Below are positions 7,649 to 13,873 of a DNA stretch of 20,321 nucleotides, in pieces. Below the pieces are notes generated by a model, which had not been told where the DNA came from, ran no database searches, and saw nothing but the letters and a program-made list of their open reading frames with translations. Source of the DNA: JBOFEH01 sp051650265 (GTDB lineage: Bacteria > Bacillota > Clostridia > Lachnospirales > Cellulosilyticaceae); assembly GCA_051650265.1 (NCBI GenBank), contig JBOFIR010000099.1:1-20321 (forward strand), in the 5' to 3' direction. Made by a program: the position numbers and the translations under genes. Numbering within the stretch: the first letter of the stretch is position 1; each line of letters begins with the position of its first letter.

Positions 7649-7753
7649 CAATATTTTCAATTTTTTAATTTTTATTCATATTATTATTGTTTAGTTTAAT
7701 ATTTTGCTTTAGACTGTAATTAAAATATGCATAAGAAAAGAGATGATTTTTTT

Positions 7754-8620
7754 ATGGCTTCTAATTTATTTGATAATATAAAGAAATATTACAAGCAACT
7801 TACACGCTCTGAAAAGAAAATAGCGGATTATATTTTTTCAAAACCTGACCAAGTGGAGTATTATTCCATTGCACAATTCGCGAGTCATTGTCATGTAGGC
7901 GAAGCAACTATTTTTCGTTTCTGCAAATCATTGGGTTTTGTAGGCTATAATGATTTTAAACTTGCACTTGCCAAATCAAATTGTCAATTCGAAACACCTG
8001 CACCTTCCTCTGACTTTCCAATATACGGCAAGGTTAACCCTCAAGATGATTTTGATACAATGTGCCAAAAACTTTATACCTCGCAAGTCAATGCTCTATC
8101 TCAAACACTGGAATTATTAGAGGCTACAAGCGTCATTAAAGCTGCTGAAATTCTCACTGAATCTAAAAAAGTCTATTGTCTTGGTCATGGCGGTTCTCTC
8201 ATTATTGCCATGGATGCATGGAGCCGCTTTTCTTCTGTTTCACCTAAGTTTTTTCACATTACAGATCCTCATCATCAAGCCACTACTGCTTCATTACTAG
8301 AATCCGGAGATACCATTCTTTTCTTCTCTTATTTTGGTGCCACAAGAGACCTACTTGATGTCTTACCCGTTGCCAAAGAAAATGGTTGTAAAATCATTGT
8401 GGTTACACACTTCCCTGAATCCCCTGCCACTTCTTTTGCTGATAGCGTGCTCCTATGTGGTTCTAATGAAGGCCCACTCCAAGTAGGTTCTGTTGCTGCA
8501 AAGATGGCACAGCTTCTTATTATTGATATCCTCTTTAATCAATACTGGCTGATGAATCGTATGCAATGTACTAAAAATCTAGGGCTGACCACTGCTGTAA
8601 CGGCAAAAAAATTGCTCTAA
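7754..8620 (+). CDS. RpiR-family transcriptional regulator (HTH plus SIS domain)
   Basis: This regulator has 288 residues from the chosen start. The N-terminal RpiR helix-turn-helix domain (about 1-77) shows LTRSEKKIADYIFSKPD, then HVGEATIFRFCKSLGFVGYN, which is the recognition-helix region and its flank. The C-terminal SIS domain (about 125-260) shows KVYCLGHGGSLIIAMD and DTILFFSYFGATRDLLDVLP, a sugar-phosphate isomerase fold that binds phosphosugars as effector. An upstream in-frame ATG at 7727 is possible, but it has no ribosome site and family members usually begin at the motif MxxNLFDxI, as here. It is divergent from the sugar ABC operon, with two inverted repeats in the shared region. 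I infer that it controls that operon in response to a sugar phosphate. Confidence 0.92.
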   Translation: MASNLFDNIKKYYKQLTRSEKKIADYIFSKPDQVEYYSIAQFASHCHVGEATIFRFCKSLGFVGYNDFKLALAKSNCQFETPAPSSDFPIYGKVNPQDDFDTMCQKLYTSQVNALSQTLELLEATSVIKAAEILTESKKVYCLGHGGSLIIAMDAWSRFSSVSPKFFHITDPHHQATTASLLESGDTILFFSYFGATRDLLDVLPVAKENGCKIIVVTHFPESPATSFADSVLLCGSNEGPLQVGSVAAKMAQLLIIDILFNQYWLMNRMQCTKNLGLTTAVTAKKLL

Positions 8621-8677
8621 ATCCAAAATTTAAGATGGATTTAAGATAACGTTTATATCAATGAAATGTAGCCTCCC

Positions 8678-8683
8678 TATAAT
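8678..8683 (+). promoter_or_regulatory. Candidate -10 element for the seven-segment membrane protein gene
   Basis: A consensus TATAAT lies 36 bases upstream of the ATG at 8720, with no good -35 hexamer at 17 bases. TTTATA is present at a 20-base spacing. The long spacing might indicate activator dependence; this is a weak inference. Confidence 0.35.
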
Positions 8684-8719
8684 AGACTTATCAAAACAAA
8701 CATATGGAGGCGTACAACT

Positions 8720-9400
8720 ATGCAAGCAATTATGGAACCTATTTTTCATGTCGTTTATTTAACAACTGTCGTCCTACTAGGGATTACAATGATCAAAAAG
8801 TCTCAAGGAAATGCTTACTTTAAGCTCTTTGGGATCATGTCTGTTACTTTAGGATTTGGCGATGCTTTCCACCTTATTCCTAGAATCTATGCACTTCTTA
8901 CAACAGGTTTAGAAAACCACCCGGTGTCTTTAGGCTTTGGTAAATTCGTGACATCCATCACGATGACCATCTTCTACCTCATCCTTTATAAGATCTGGAA
9001 GATGCGCTTTGATATCAAAGATAGTGCAAAACTTGATATGATAATGTATGTTTTAGCTGCTATCAGAATTATCCTTTGCTTCTTCCCTCAAAATGAGTGG
9101 TTCATCAATAACGCACCTGTTTCTTGGGGAATCTACAGAAACATTCCATTTACAATCATGGGGCTCATTATGATTTACCTACTCTACAGTTACGGGGCAA
9201 AACACAAAGATCGTGATTACAAAAACCTTGCAATCGCTGTCGTCTTATCATTTGGATTCTATGCACCAGTTGTACTTTGGGGATCAGAAAACTACCTCAT
9301 CGGGATGCTTATGATTCCGAAAACACTTGCTTATGTATGGGTAATCTTGATCGGTTATAAAGAATTTAAGCAGTTCTTAAAAGAAAAAAATGTAAAATAA
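8720..9400 (+). CDS. Uncharacterised membrane protein with about seven transmembrane segments
   Basis: This 226-residue protein is mostly hydrophobic. I count about seven membrane segments at residues 8-25, 34-52, 73-93, 105-122, 138-157, 168-187 and 192-213, with positive charge at the C-terminal tail (KEFKQFLKEKNVK). Motifs that look conserved rather than merely hydrophobic are GDAFHLIPR (47-55), FFPQNEW (121-127), SWGIYRNIPF (135-144) and FGFYAPVVLW (178-187). I do not recognise a characterised family. The ATG has TGGAGG upstream with 9 bases of spacing. The gene stands alone, convergent with the Pdu operon and sharing its bidirectional terminator. There is no evidence of a functional link to either neighbour. 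A sensor, channel or transporter would all be compatible. Confidence 0.85.
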   Translation: MQAIMEPIFHVVYLTTVVLLGITMIKKSQGNAYFKLFGIMSVTLGFGDAFHLIPRIYALLTTGLENHPVSLGFGKFVTSITMTIFYLILYKIWKMRFDIKDSAKLDMIMYVLAAIRIILCFFPQNEWFINNAPVSWGIYRNIPFTIMGLIMIYLLYSYGAKHKDRDYKNLAIAVVLSFGFYAPVVLWGSENYLIGMLMIPKTLAYVWVILIGYKEFKQFLKEKNVK

Positions 9401-9448
9401 ATAAACGCCTAGGAGAACAGTTCTTTCTTGTTCTCTTAGGCGTTTATT
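9400..9448. terminator. Bidirectional intrinsic terminator between the membrane protein gene and the Pdu operon
   Basis: A 20-bp inverted repeat with a single wobble position has arms at 9400-9419 and 9429-9448 (core ACGCCTAGGAGAACA pairing with TGTTCTCTTAGGCGT) and a 9-base loop. The minus-strand side runs into a long T-rich tract. The left arm begins at the last base of the plus-strand gene's stop codon. It ends transcription from both convergent directions. Confidence 0.93.
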
Positions 9449-9471
9449 CTATACTACCGTCTATCTGTTAT

Positions 9472-10026
9472 TTAAATCATTTCCCAAACCTGTGGATCTG
9501 GACTTGGTATGACTGCACTATGTAAATACAAGCCATTTTCTATAAGGATTATTTCTGCCTTTTTCATAGATGCTTCTACTGCTGCAATCTCACCTGCAAA
9601 TAAAGCATAGGATTTTCCTGTCATCCCTCTCGCCAACCTGATCTCAATCAGCCTCACAGGGCTTGTTTTTACAATCTCATCTGCAACACCTACTATAGAA
9701 GCTACAGAATACCCTTCTAGAATACCTAGTGCTGCAAGATTTTCCTTTTCACATGTCCCATAGATCGCCGGGAATATACTCTGGTCTGGGTTGCCCAGCA
9801 TATAGGTATCTATGAGCACTTCTTCAAAAGACGCTTGCTTACCTACACTAATGGCCGCCTCCACAGAAGAGAGTTTACCCATAAACATAATAATATATTT
9901 TCCTGGACATACAGTCTGCATCATCAGCAGTTTAATATCTGCTGCCTTCACCATACTATCTGCCGCTTTCATACCTATAGCTATTGATCTATATTCCATA
10001 ATGCCTAATGATTTATACGCATCCAT
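9472..10026 (-). CDS. pduT: PduT, trimeric tandem-BMC shell protein with a central Fe-S cluster
   Basis: This 184-residue protein has two tandem BMC domains (about 4-90 and 96-184), the usual PduT length and plan. The first domain starts SLGIMEYRSIAIGMKAADSM and the second AALGILEGYSVASIVGVAD. The motif TVCPGKYIIMFMG carries Cys40; in PduT the equivalent cysteine of three subunits holds a [4Fe-4S] cluster at the trimer pore. The role known for the family is electron transfer across the shell, in partnership with PduS encoded immediately upstream (13-base gap). The ATG is preceded by GGGGGG at about 8 bases. It is the last gene of the operon. Confidence 0.93.
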   Translation of the reverse strand: MDAYKSLGIMEYRSIAIGMKAADSMVKAADIKLLMMQTVCPGKYIIMFMGKLSSVEAAISVGKQASFEEVLIDTYMLGNPDQSIFPAIYGTCEKENLAALGILEGYSVASIVGVADEIVKTSPVRLIEIRLARGMTGKSYALFAGEIAAVEASMKKAEIILIENGLYLHSAVIPSPDPQVWEMI

Positions 10027-10039
10027 CGTGATATCCCCC

Positions 10040-11371
10040 CTATCTTATAAGACTTTCTATGATAATCTGACCTTCTCGGATCGCTATGATCTCACCTGTG
10101 ATACTTGCATGAATATTGGCACCGATACCCTTTTCAGATGTACTCGCAATCAAGTCACCTTCTTGCACATGATTCCCTACTTTGACGATGCACTGTGCCG
10201 GCTTTCCTATATGCTGCTGAACCGGTATATACACCCGTTCAGGTGCATACTTTAGCTCACCTAGATATGCTTTCTGATCATAGCTGCTGAGTCCTATACG
10301 GCTGAGTAGCCTCCCGCTAGGTATTCTTGGACTCCTTTCATCCTTAGGAATAGGCTGTAAGTCCATCTGTCCTCTTTCACCATGTGCAAGTAATTCTTTC
10401 TTAACCGCCATCATCAGTGTACTTGGTGATAATTCATGGTGACATGCAAAGAATGAGCAAACGTTGCATCCGCAACACCCTAGGGCCGTTTCGACACCTT
10501 GATGATGCTGCAACAGCCCATTGGCAAATGCATTCATGATTTTGTGAGGCTCCACTTTATGCCCCAACCTATTACGTGGGCACAAGTCTGTACACATACG
10601 ACACTGTGAACAACTAGACATTGCACGTTTCACCGTATGCATATCCGCCGTTTTTTTGAGTTTATGAAGCACATGGCTGGGCGGCAAAAGAAGAATCCCT
10701 TTGGTGGTCTTCGTAATAATTGTCTCTAGACTCCCAAAGCTCCCCATCATTGGCCCACCGATTAAGACACTTGTATCTTCTTTATATACAATTTCTGCAA
10801 GCCTGAGTAAATCTTTCACTTTTGTGCCTATAGGTACACGTAGCACTTGTGCTTTCTCTACTTGCCCACCGATCGTCACATAAGTATGTGTTACAGCTTG
10901 TTGCATGCTTAACTGATTGGCTATATTCAGCAACGTCTCAACATTAATCTCTACAATCTTTTCACTGCTTGGTAATGCCCCTCTAGGAATAACCCTTCCT
11001 GTACATTCGTAAATTAGGGTGATTTCATCTCCAATTGGATAGACATTTTCTACTGCTTTGATTTGAATACGAGGCGTCCTAAGGGTATACGCGCTTAGTC
11101 TATCAATAAGCGCTGTGTATTTTTTCTTGATTGCAATAATTCCTTGCTCAATATGACAGCTCTCCAATAGCCCATCTAATGTCTCTATGAGTGCAGGTCC
11201 ATAGTTTTCTAGAATTTGATAGTCTGTATAGAGGAGTGGTTCACACTCTGCCCCATTGACAATCAGATAATCCATATCCTTTGCTAATTTGAGATGGGTC
11301 GGAAATCCTGCGCCACCTGCACCGACGATCCCTGCTTTTAGAATTTCTCCACTAAGTTGTTCATAAGTCAT
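10040..11371 (-). CDS. pduS: PduS, RnfC-like flavo/iron-sulphur cobalamin reductase
   Basis: This 443-residue protein resembles RnfC/Nqo1. Residues 14-28 are the glycine-rich GIVGAGGAGFPTHLK segment, and VNGAECEPLLYTDY follows at about 38-51. A ferredoxin-like motif CxxCxxCxxxCP has cysteines at 254, 257, 260 and 264. A second cluster, CxxCxxCxxxxC, has cysteines at 299, 302, 305 and 310. The C-terminal part (about 380-443) is a lipoyl-like barrel sandwich. PduS reduces corrinoids so that the adenosyltransferase PduO can regenerate coenzyme B12 inside the compartment, and it docks to PduT. The ATG follows AAGGAGG at 10 bases. The gene lies between pduN and pduT. Confidence 0.95.
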   Translation of the reverse strand: MTYEQLSGEILKAGIVGAGGAGFPTHLKLAKDMDYLIVNGAECEPLLYTDYQILENYGPALIETLDGLLESCHIEQGIIAIKKKYTALIDRLSAYTLRTPRIQIKAVENVYPIGDEITLIYECTGRVIPRGALPSSEKIVEINVETLLNIANQLSMQQAVTHTYVTIGGQVEKAQVLRVPIGTKVKDLLRLAEIVYKEDTSVLIGGPMMGSFGSLETIITKTTKGILLLPPSHVLHKLKKTADMHTVKRAMSSCSQCRMCTDLCPRNRLGHKVEPHKIMNAFANGLLQHHQGVETALGCCGCNVCSFFACHHELSPSTLMMAVKKELLAHGERGQMDLQPIPKDERSPRIPSGRLLSRIGLSSYDQKAYLGELKYAPERVYIPVQQHIGKPAQCIVKVGNHVQEGDLIASTSEKGIGANIHASITGEIIAIREGQIIIESLIR

Positions 11372-11389
11372 ATACCCTCATCCTCCTTT

Positions 11390-11665
11390 CTAGCGCTCCA
11401 ATACCAATTGGCTACTTTCATCTACAATGCCTACAATCGCTGCATCTACAGGCGCATCTTTATGATGTGAAGCATATCTTGCACTGCTTCCTGTTGCAAC
11501 CAATACAACTTCACCAACGCCTGCACCGACTACATCTATTGCAACAATTTTACTTTGACTCTCTTGTGTTTGATGTAATGGTTTGACAACAAGCAACTTA
11601 TTACCTACTAATGCTTCATGTTTTCTAGTGGAAACGATGCTCCCTACTACTATGCCTACAATCAT
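11390..11665 (-). CDS. pduN: PduN, pentameric BMC-P vertex protein (EutN/CcmL family)
   Basis: This is a small protein of 91 residues with the EutN/CcmL fold. It begins MIVGIVVGSIVSTRKHEALVG, then KLLVVKP, AIDVVGAGVGEVVLVATGSSAR and AAIVGIVD, all positions typical of the family. Pentamers of this family cap the vertices of the icosahedral shell. A GTG two codons upstream (11671) is possible, but the ATG at 11665 has GGGG 9 bases before it and matches the usual family start. It sits between pduL (17 bases upstream of its start) and pduS. Confidence 0.94.
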   Translation of the reverse strand: MIVGIVVGSIVSTRKHEALVGNKLLVVKPLHQTQESQSKIVAIDVVGAGVGEVVLVATGSSARYASHHKDAPVDAAIVGIVDESSQLVLER

Positions 11666-11682
11666 CTGCACTTACCCCTTCT

Positions 11683-12321
11683 TTATGGCTTTATAATACG
11701 CGCGACACTCTTGCAGCGTACGCCCAATGCGTTGGCTTCATCTGTATCAATATGCATTTCCAGTGTAAAGCTTGGATCGATTCTCACTTGTACCTGATTG
11801 AATATCCCTTCGCGTTCTTCACCTACTTGTACACTTACGATTTGATTATCGCGTAACCCAAAGCGTTGTGCATCTTCCGGATTCATATGAATGTGTCTTT
11901 TAGCCACGATACATCCTTCTGCTAAGTATACTGCACCTTTAGGTCCTACCAGTGTGATTGGTGCAGATCCCTCAAGTTGTCCAGACTCTCTGACAGGCGG
12001 TGCAATACCTAGTTTAACCGCATCCGTCTTTGCAAGCTCCACTTGAGTCGCCTTTCTAAGTGGTCCTAATACGCGTACATTTTCAACCACTTTGAGATTC
12101 GCTCCTACGATTGTCACACGCTCGTCTGCTGCGTATTGCCCACCCATTAGTTCCTTCTTTGGATGTAATTGTGCACCTTCACCAAATAAAATCTCTAGGT
12201 GCTCTTGTGTCAAATGTAGATGTCTTGCTGATACCCCAATAGGGACTGTCATTGTTTGATGTTCTTGTAATTCTTTTTCTACTAATGTTCTAATCAGTGT
12301 CTCTAATGCTTGAGTGTCCAT
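11683..12321 (-). CDS. pduL: PduL, microcompartment phosphotransacylase
   Basis: This 212-residue enzyme converts propionyl-CoA and phosphate to propionyl-phosphate, recycling CoA inside the shell. It has the two PduL repeats with zinc-binding histidines: SARHLHL (H34, H36), KRHIHMN (H143, H145) and EMHIDTDEANA (H190). Residues 1-22 (starting MDTQALETLIRTLVEKE) form an amphipathic helix of the kind that targets enzymes into microcompartments. The frame extends three codons to a GTG at 12330, but that codon overlaps the ribosome site AGGAGG. The ATG at 12321 is 8 bases downstream of AGGAGG and is preferred. The gene follows a hairpin in the otherwise tightly packed operon. Confidence 0.95.
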   Translation of the reverse strand: MDTQALETLIRTLVEKELQEHQTMTVPIGVSARHLHLTQEHLEILFGEGAQLHPKKELMGGQYAADERVTIVGANLKVVENVRVLGPLRKATQVELAKTDAVKLGIAPPVRESGQLEGSAPITLVGPKGAVYLAEGCIVAKRHIHMNPEDAQRFGLRDNQIVSVQVGEEREGIFNQVQVRIDPSFTLEMHIDTDEANALGVRCKSVARIIKP

Positions 12322-12348
12322 CTGACTCACCTCCTACTGTTTCTACAA

Positions 12349-12402
12349 AAAGAGGATGGGCGTATGACTCCCAAAAGGTGTTCACTACTTGCCATCCTCT
12401 TT
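12349..12402 (-). terminator. Terminator-like hairpin inside the Pdu operon, between shell genes and pduL
   Basis: A perfect 11-bp stem (AAAGAGGATGG with CCATCCTCTTT) encloses about 32 bases that can form a weaker inner helix. On the minus strand the stem is followed by TTTTTG, the form of an intrinsic terminator. It lies 20 bases after the last shell gene and 28 bases before the pduL start. Partial termination here, or RNA stabilisation of the shell-gene messages, would raise shell output over pduL-pduT. Confidence 0.7.
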
Positions 12403-12422
12403 ATATTGTGATTGATGTACTC

Positions 12423-12920
12423 TTAGAATTTTGGAAGGATCTTTTCGATATCTTCGTGTGGTCTTGGGATCACGTGAGTTGCTACGACTTCACCAAGTCT
12501 TCCAGCGATTGCCGCCCCTGCTTCTACAGCAGCTTTGACAGCACCTACATCTCCTCTAACCATTACAGTTACAAGCCCTGAACCAATTTTTTCTGTGCCT
12601 ACTAATGTGACATCTGCTGCTTTGAGCATCGCATCCGCCGCTTCAGTAATAGCAACTAAACCTCTTGTTTCAATCATTCCTAATGCTTGATTACTCATGA
12701 TTTTTTTCTCCTCTCTCACAGTGGTCTCTACTTCTTGCACTGCGACCACTTCTTCTTTGTTTTCAATCACTGCTTCTACTGCCACATCTTCCATTGTGCT
12801 TTCTTCTTGTCCCTGTGACACTTCAGCATTGTCAGTTGTTTTTTTCTTTTTGCTTCTAACTACTTTTTCTTCTTTCATTTCTGGTGCTTGTAGTGTATTA
12901 GCTTCTTCCACTTTGCTCAC
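12423..12920 (-). CDS. BMC-H shell protein with a charged 74-residue N-terminal extension
   Basis: The full frame encodes 165 residues from a GTG at 12920. Residues 1-74 are a charged low-complexity segment rich in Glu, Lys and Val, with a basic patch RSKKKKTT. Residues 75-165 are a canonical PduA/PduJ-like hexameric BMC domain (ALGMIETRGLV, pore loop EKIGSG, RGDVGAVKAA, HVIPRPHEDI). The GTG has no strong ribosome site and directly abuts the TAG of the preceding shell gene in the same frame, so translation probably depends on coupling or readthrough. A strong internal ribosome site and ATG at 12698 can produce the BMC domain alone. The extension could be a lumen-facing tether or a linker; this is inference. 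The BMC domain is about 78% identical by eye to the shell gene at 13238-13516. Confidence 0.82.
   Translation of the reverse strand: MSKVEEANTLQAPEMKEEKVVRSKKKKTTDNAEVSQGQEESTMEDVAVEAVIENKEEVVAVQEVETTVREEKKIMSNQALGMIETRGLVAITEAADAMLKAADVTLVGTEKIGSGLVTVMVRGDVGAVKAAVEAGAAIAGRLGEVVATHVIPRPHEDIEKILPKF
12696..12717 (-). promoter_or_regulatory. Internal ribosome-binding site and ATG inside the extended BMC-H gene
   Basis: On the minus strand GAGAGAGGAG (12717-12708) lies 9 bases before an in-frame ATG (12698-12696). Initiation there would give a 91-residue protein starting MSNQALGMIETRG, the normal start of a PduA/PduJ protein. This is stronger than the signal at the upstream GTG, so a short form is probably the main product. 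Confidence 0.75.
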
Positions 12921-13211
12921 CTACACTCTCAATTTTTTAGCACTATGTAATAAGATTTTTTGAACCTCTTCATGAGGGTTATTGATAATAGCAACTGCTG
13001 CTACCTTACCAATTCTACTCGTAGCTGACTTACCGTACGCAATGGCTTCTTTGACGTCCGAGACACTCCCCTGTACGATAATGCTTACCAGTCTACCACC
13101 TAGTGCTTTCTCTGTTGTTACGAGACTTACATCTGATGCTTTAGCCATGGCATCTAGTGCAACTATCGATGCAACATTTGATGCAACTTCTAATATACCT
13201 ATTGCTTTCAT
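12921..13211 (-). CDS. BMC-H shell protein, divergent, ending at an in-frame amber codon
   Basis: This 96-residue single-BMC-domain protein starts MKAIGILEVASNVASIVALD. It keeps the fold landmarks (the SDVSLVTTEK strand, QGSVSDVKEAIAYGK helix, AAVAIINNPHEEVQKIL strand and helix) but differs clearly from the PduA-like paralogues next to it. The pore loop is EKALGGRL instead of EKIGSGL. It should form hexameric shell tiles with a different pore. The ATG follows GAGAGTGATGGG. The reading frame ends at TAG (12923-12921) and the next codon is the GTG of the next shell gene in the same frame, with no spacing. I cannot assign it to a specific Pdu letter. Confidence 0.88.
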   Translation of the reverse strand: MKAIGILEVASNVASIVALDAMAKASDVSLVTTEKALGGRLVSIIVQGSVSDVKEAIAYGKSATSRIGKVAAVAIINNPHEEVQKILLHSAKKLRV

Positions 13212-13237
13212 CCCATCACTCTCTTCTGGACATTAGA

Positions 13238-13516
13238 TTATTTTTGAGCTGGTAAAATACCTGCGATATCGCCATGTGGTCTTGGAATGACATGAACAGC
13301 TACTAACTCACCAAGTCTACCTGCAGCTTCTGCCCCTACTTCTGTTGCTGCTTTAACAGCTCCTACATCGCCTCTTACCATTACAGTGATTAATCCAGAA
13401 CCGATTTTTTCTGTTCCTACTAATGTTACGTCTGCTGCTTTCACCATTGCATCTGCTGCCTCGATTGCTGCTACTAAACCTCTTGTTTCTACCATTCCTA
13501 ATGCTTCTTGTTTCAT
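13238..13516 (-). CDS. pduA: PduA/PduJ-type BMC-H hexameric shell protein
   Basis: This 92-residue protein closely matches PduA (MKQEALGMVETRGLV, EAADAMVKAADVTLVGTEK, pore loop EKIGSGL, RGDVGAVKAAT, VHVIPRPHGDIAGILP). PduA and PduJ are nearly identical families; the MxQEALGM start favours PduA, but the choice is not firm. Its hexamers tile the shell facets and their pore passes 1,2-propanediol while holding back propionaldehyde. The ATG has AGGAGG 7 bases upstream. It is preceded by a 41-base gap after the long-loop shell gene and followed by the divergent BMC-H gene. Confidence 0.95.
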   Translation of the reverse strand: MKQEALGMVETRGLVAAIEAADAMVKAADVTLVGTEKIGSGLITVMVRGDVGAVKAATEVGAEAAGRLGELVAVHVIPRPHGDIAGILPAQK

Positions 13517-13557
13517 TTTAAAACCCTCCTATGATTTTGATTTATTTTAATAGATTC

Positions 13558-13863
13558 TTATAAACAGTTAATGGCTAACATTTCTTCTAATCCTTCATCA
13601 GGACTAGCAATTACTCTCGCTACCACATAGCCTGCGATTTCCTCACTGGCTCTTTTGGCTGCTTCAATTCCAGCTGTCACATCAGCCACACTTCCCCTAA
13701 ATTTCACCATGATCAGAAGTGGTACTTCTAAGTTTTCTGCGTTAGCTGGTTTGTTCTTATCTATATACTCTACAGTGACATCTGCTGCCTTACAGGCTGC
13801 ATCGATTGCATAAAGCGCAGTTGCTAAGCCGTATATCTCTATGAGTCCTACCGCCTTTCCCAT
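13558..13863 (-). CDS. BMC-H shell protein with an enlarged pore loop
   Basis: This 101-residue protein has a single BMC domain: AVGLIEIYGLATALYAIDAACKAADVTVEYID, then VKFRGSVADVTAGIEAAK, then YVVARVIASPDEGLEEML. Where PduA has the short pore loop EKIGSGL, this protein has DKNKPANAENLEVPL, about eight residues longer. The pore surface should therefore be different or partly closed. It ends in NCL, with a free cysteine two residues from the end. The ATG is 6 bases after AGGAGG, which itself overlaps the end of the alcohol dehydrogenase gene (10-base gap). I cannot place it confidently as PduK, PduU or another named type; the lack of a permuted N-terminus argues against PduU. Confidence 0.87.
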   Translation of the reverse strand: MGKAVGLIEIYGLATALYAIDAACKAADVTVEYIDKNKPANAENLEVPLLIMVKFRGSVADVTAGIEAAKRASEEIAGYVVARVIASPDEGLEEMLAINCL

Positions 13864-13873
13864 ATGTCACCTC

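Noticed and set aside
8618..8643. Inverted repeat TAAATCC / GGATTTA after the RpiR gene, considered as a terminator
   Set aside because: Only 7 bp, A/T-rich, a 12-base loop and no T run after it on the plus strand. It may be chance.
8720..9400. Possibility that the seven-segment protein is a rhodopsin-type photoreceptor because of a Lys in the last segment
   Set aside because: The Lys lies at the membrane edge (IPKT), and none of the usual rhodopsin helix C or G motifs is visible. Seven segments alone are not evidence.
12697..12963. Plus-strand open frame opposite the extended BMC-H gene (Ser/Thr-rich)
   Set aside because: Mirror of the Glu/Lys-rich extension on the other strand; no ribosome site and no domain.
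12423..13211. Reading the two adjacent shell frames as a PduB-type BMC-T gene broken by a point mutation
   Set aside because: Both halves are complete BMC-H domains, one closely matches PduA/J, and the 75-residue charged linker between them does not occur in PduB. The internal ribosome site also supports separate products.
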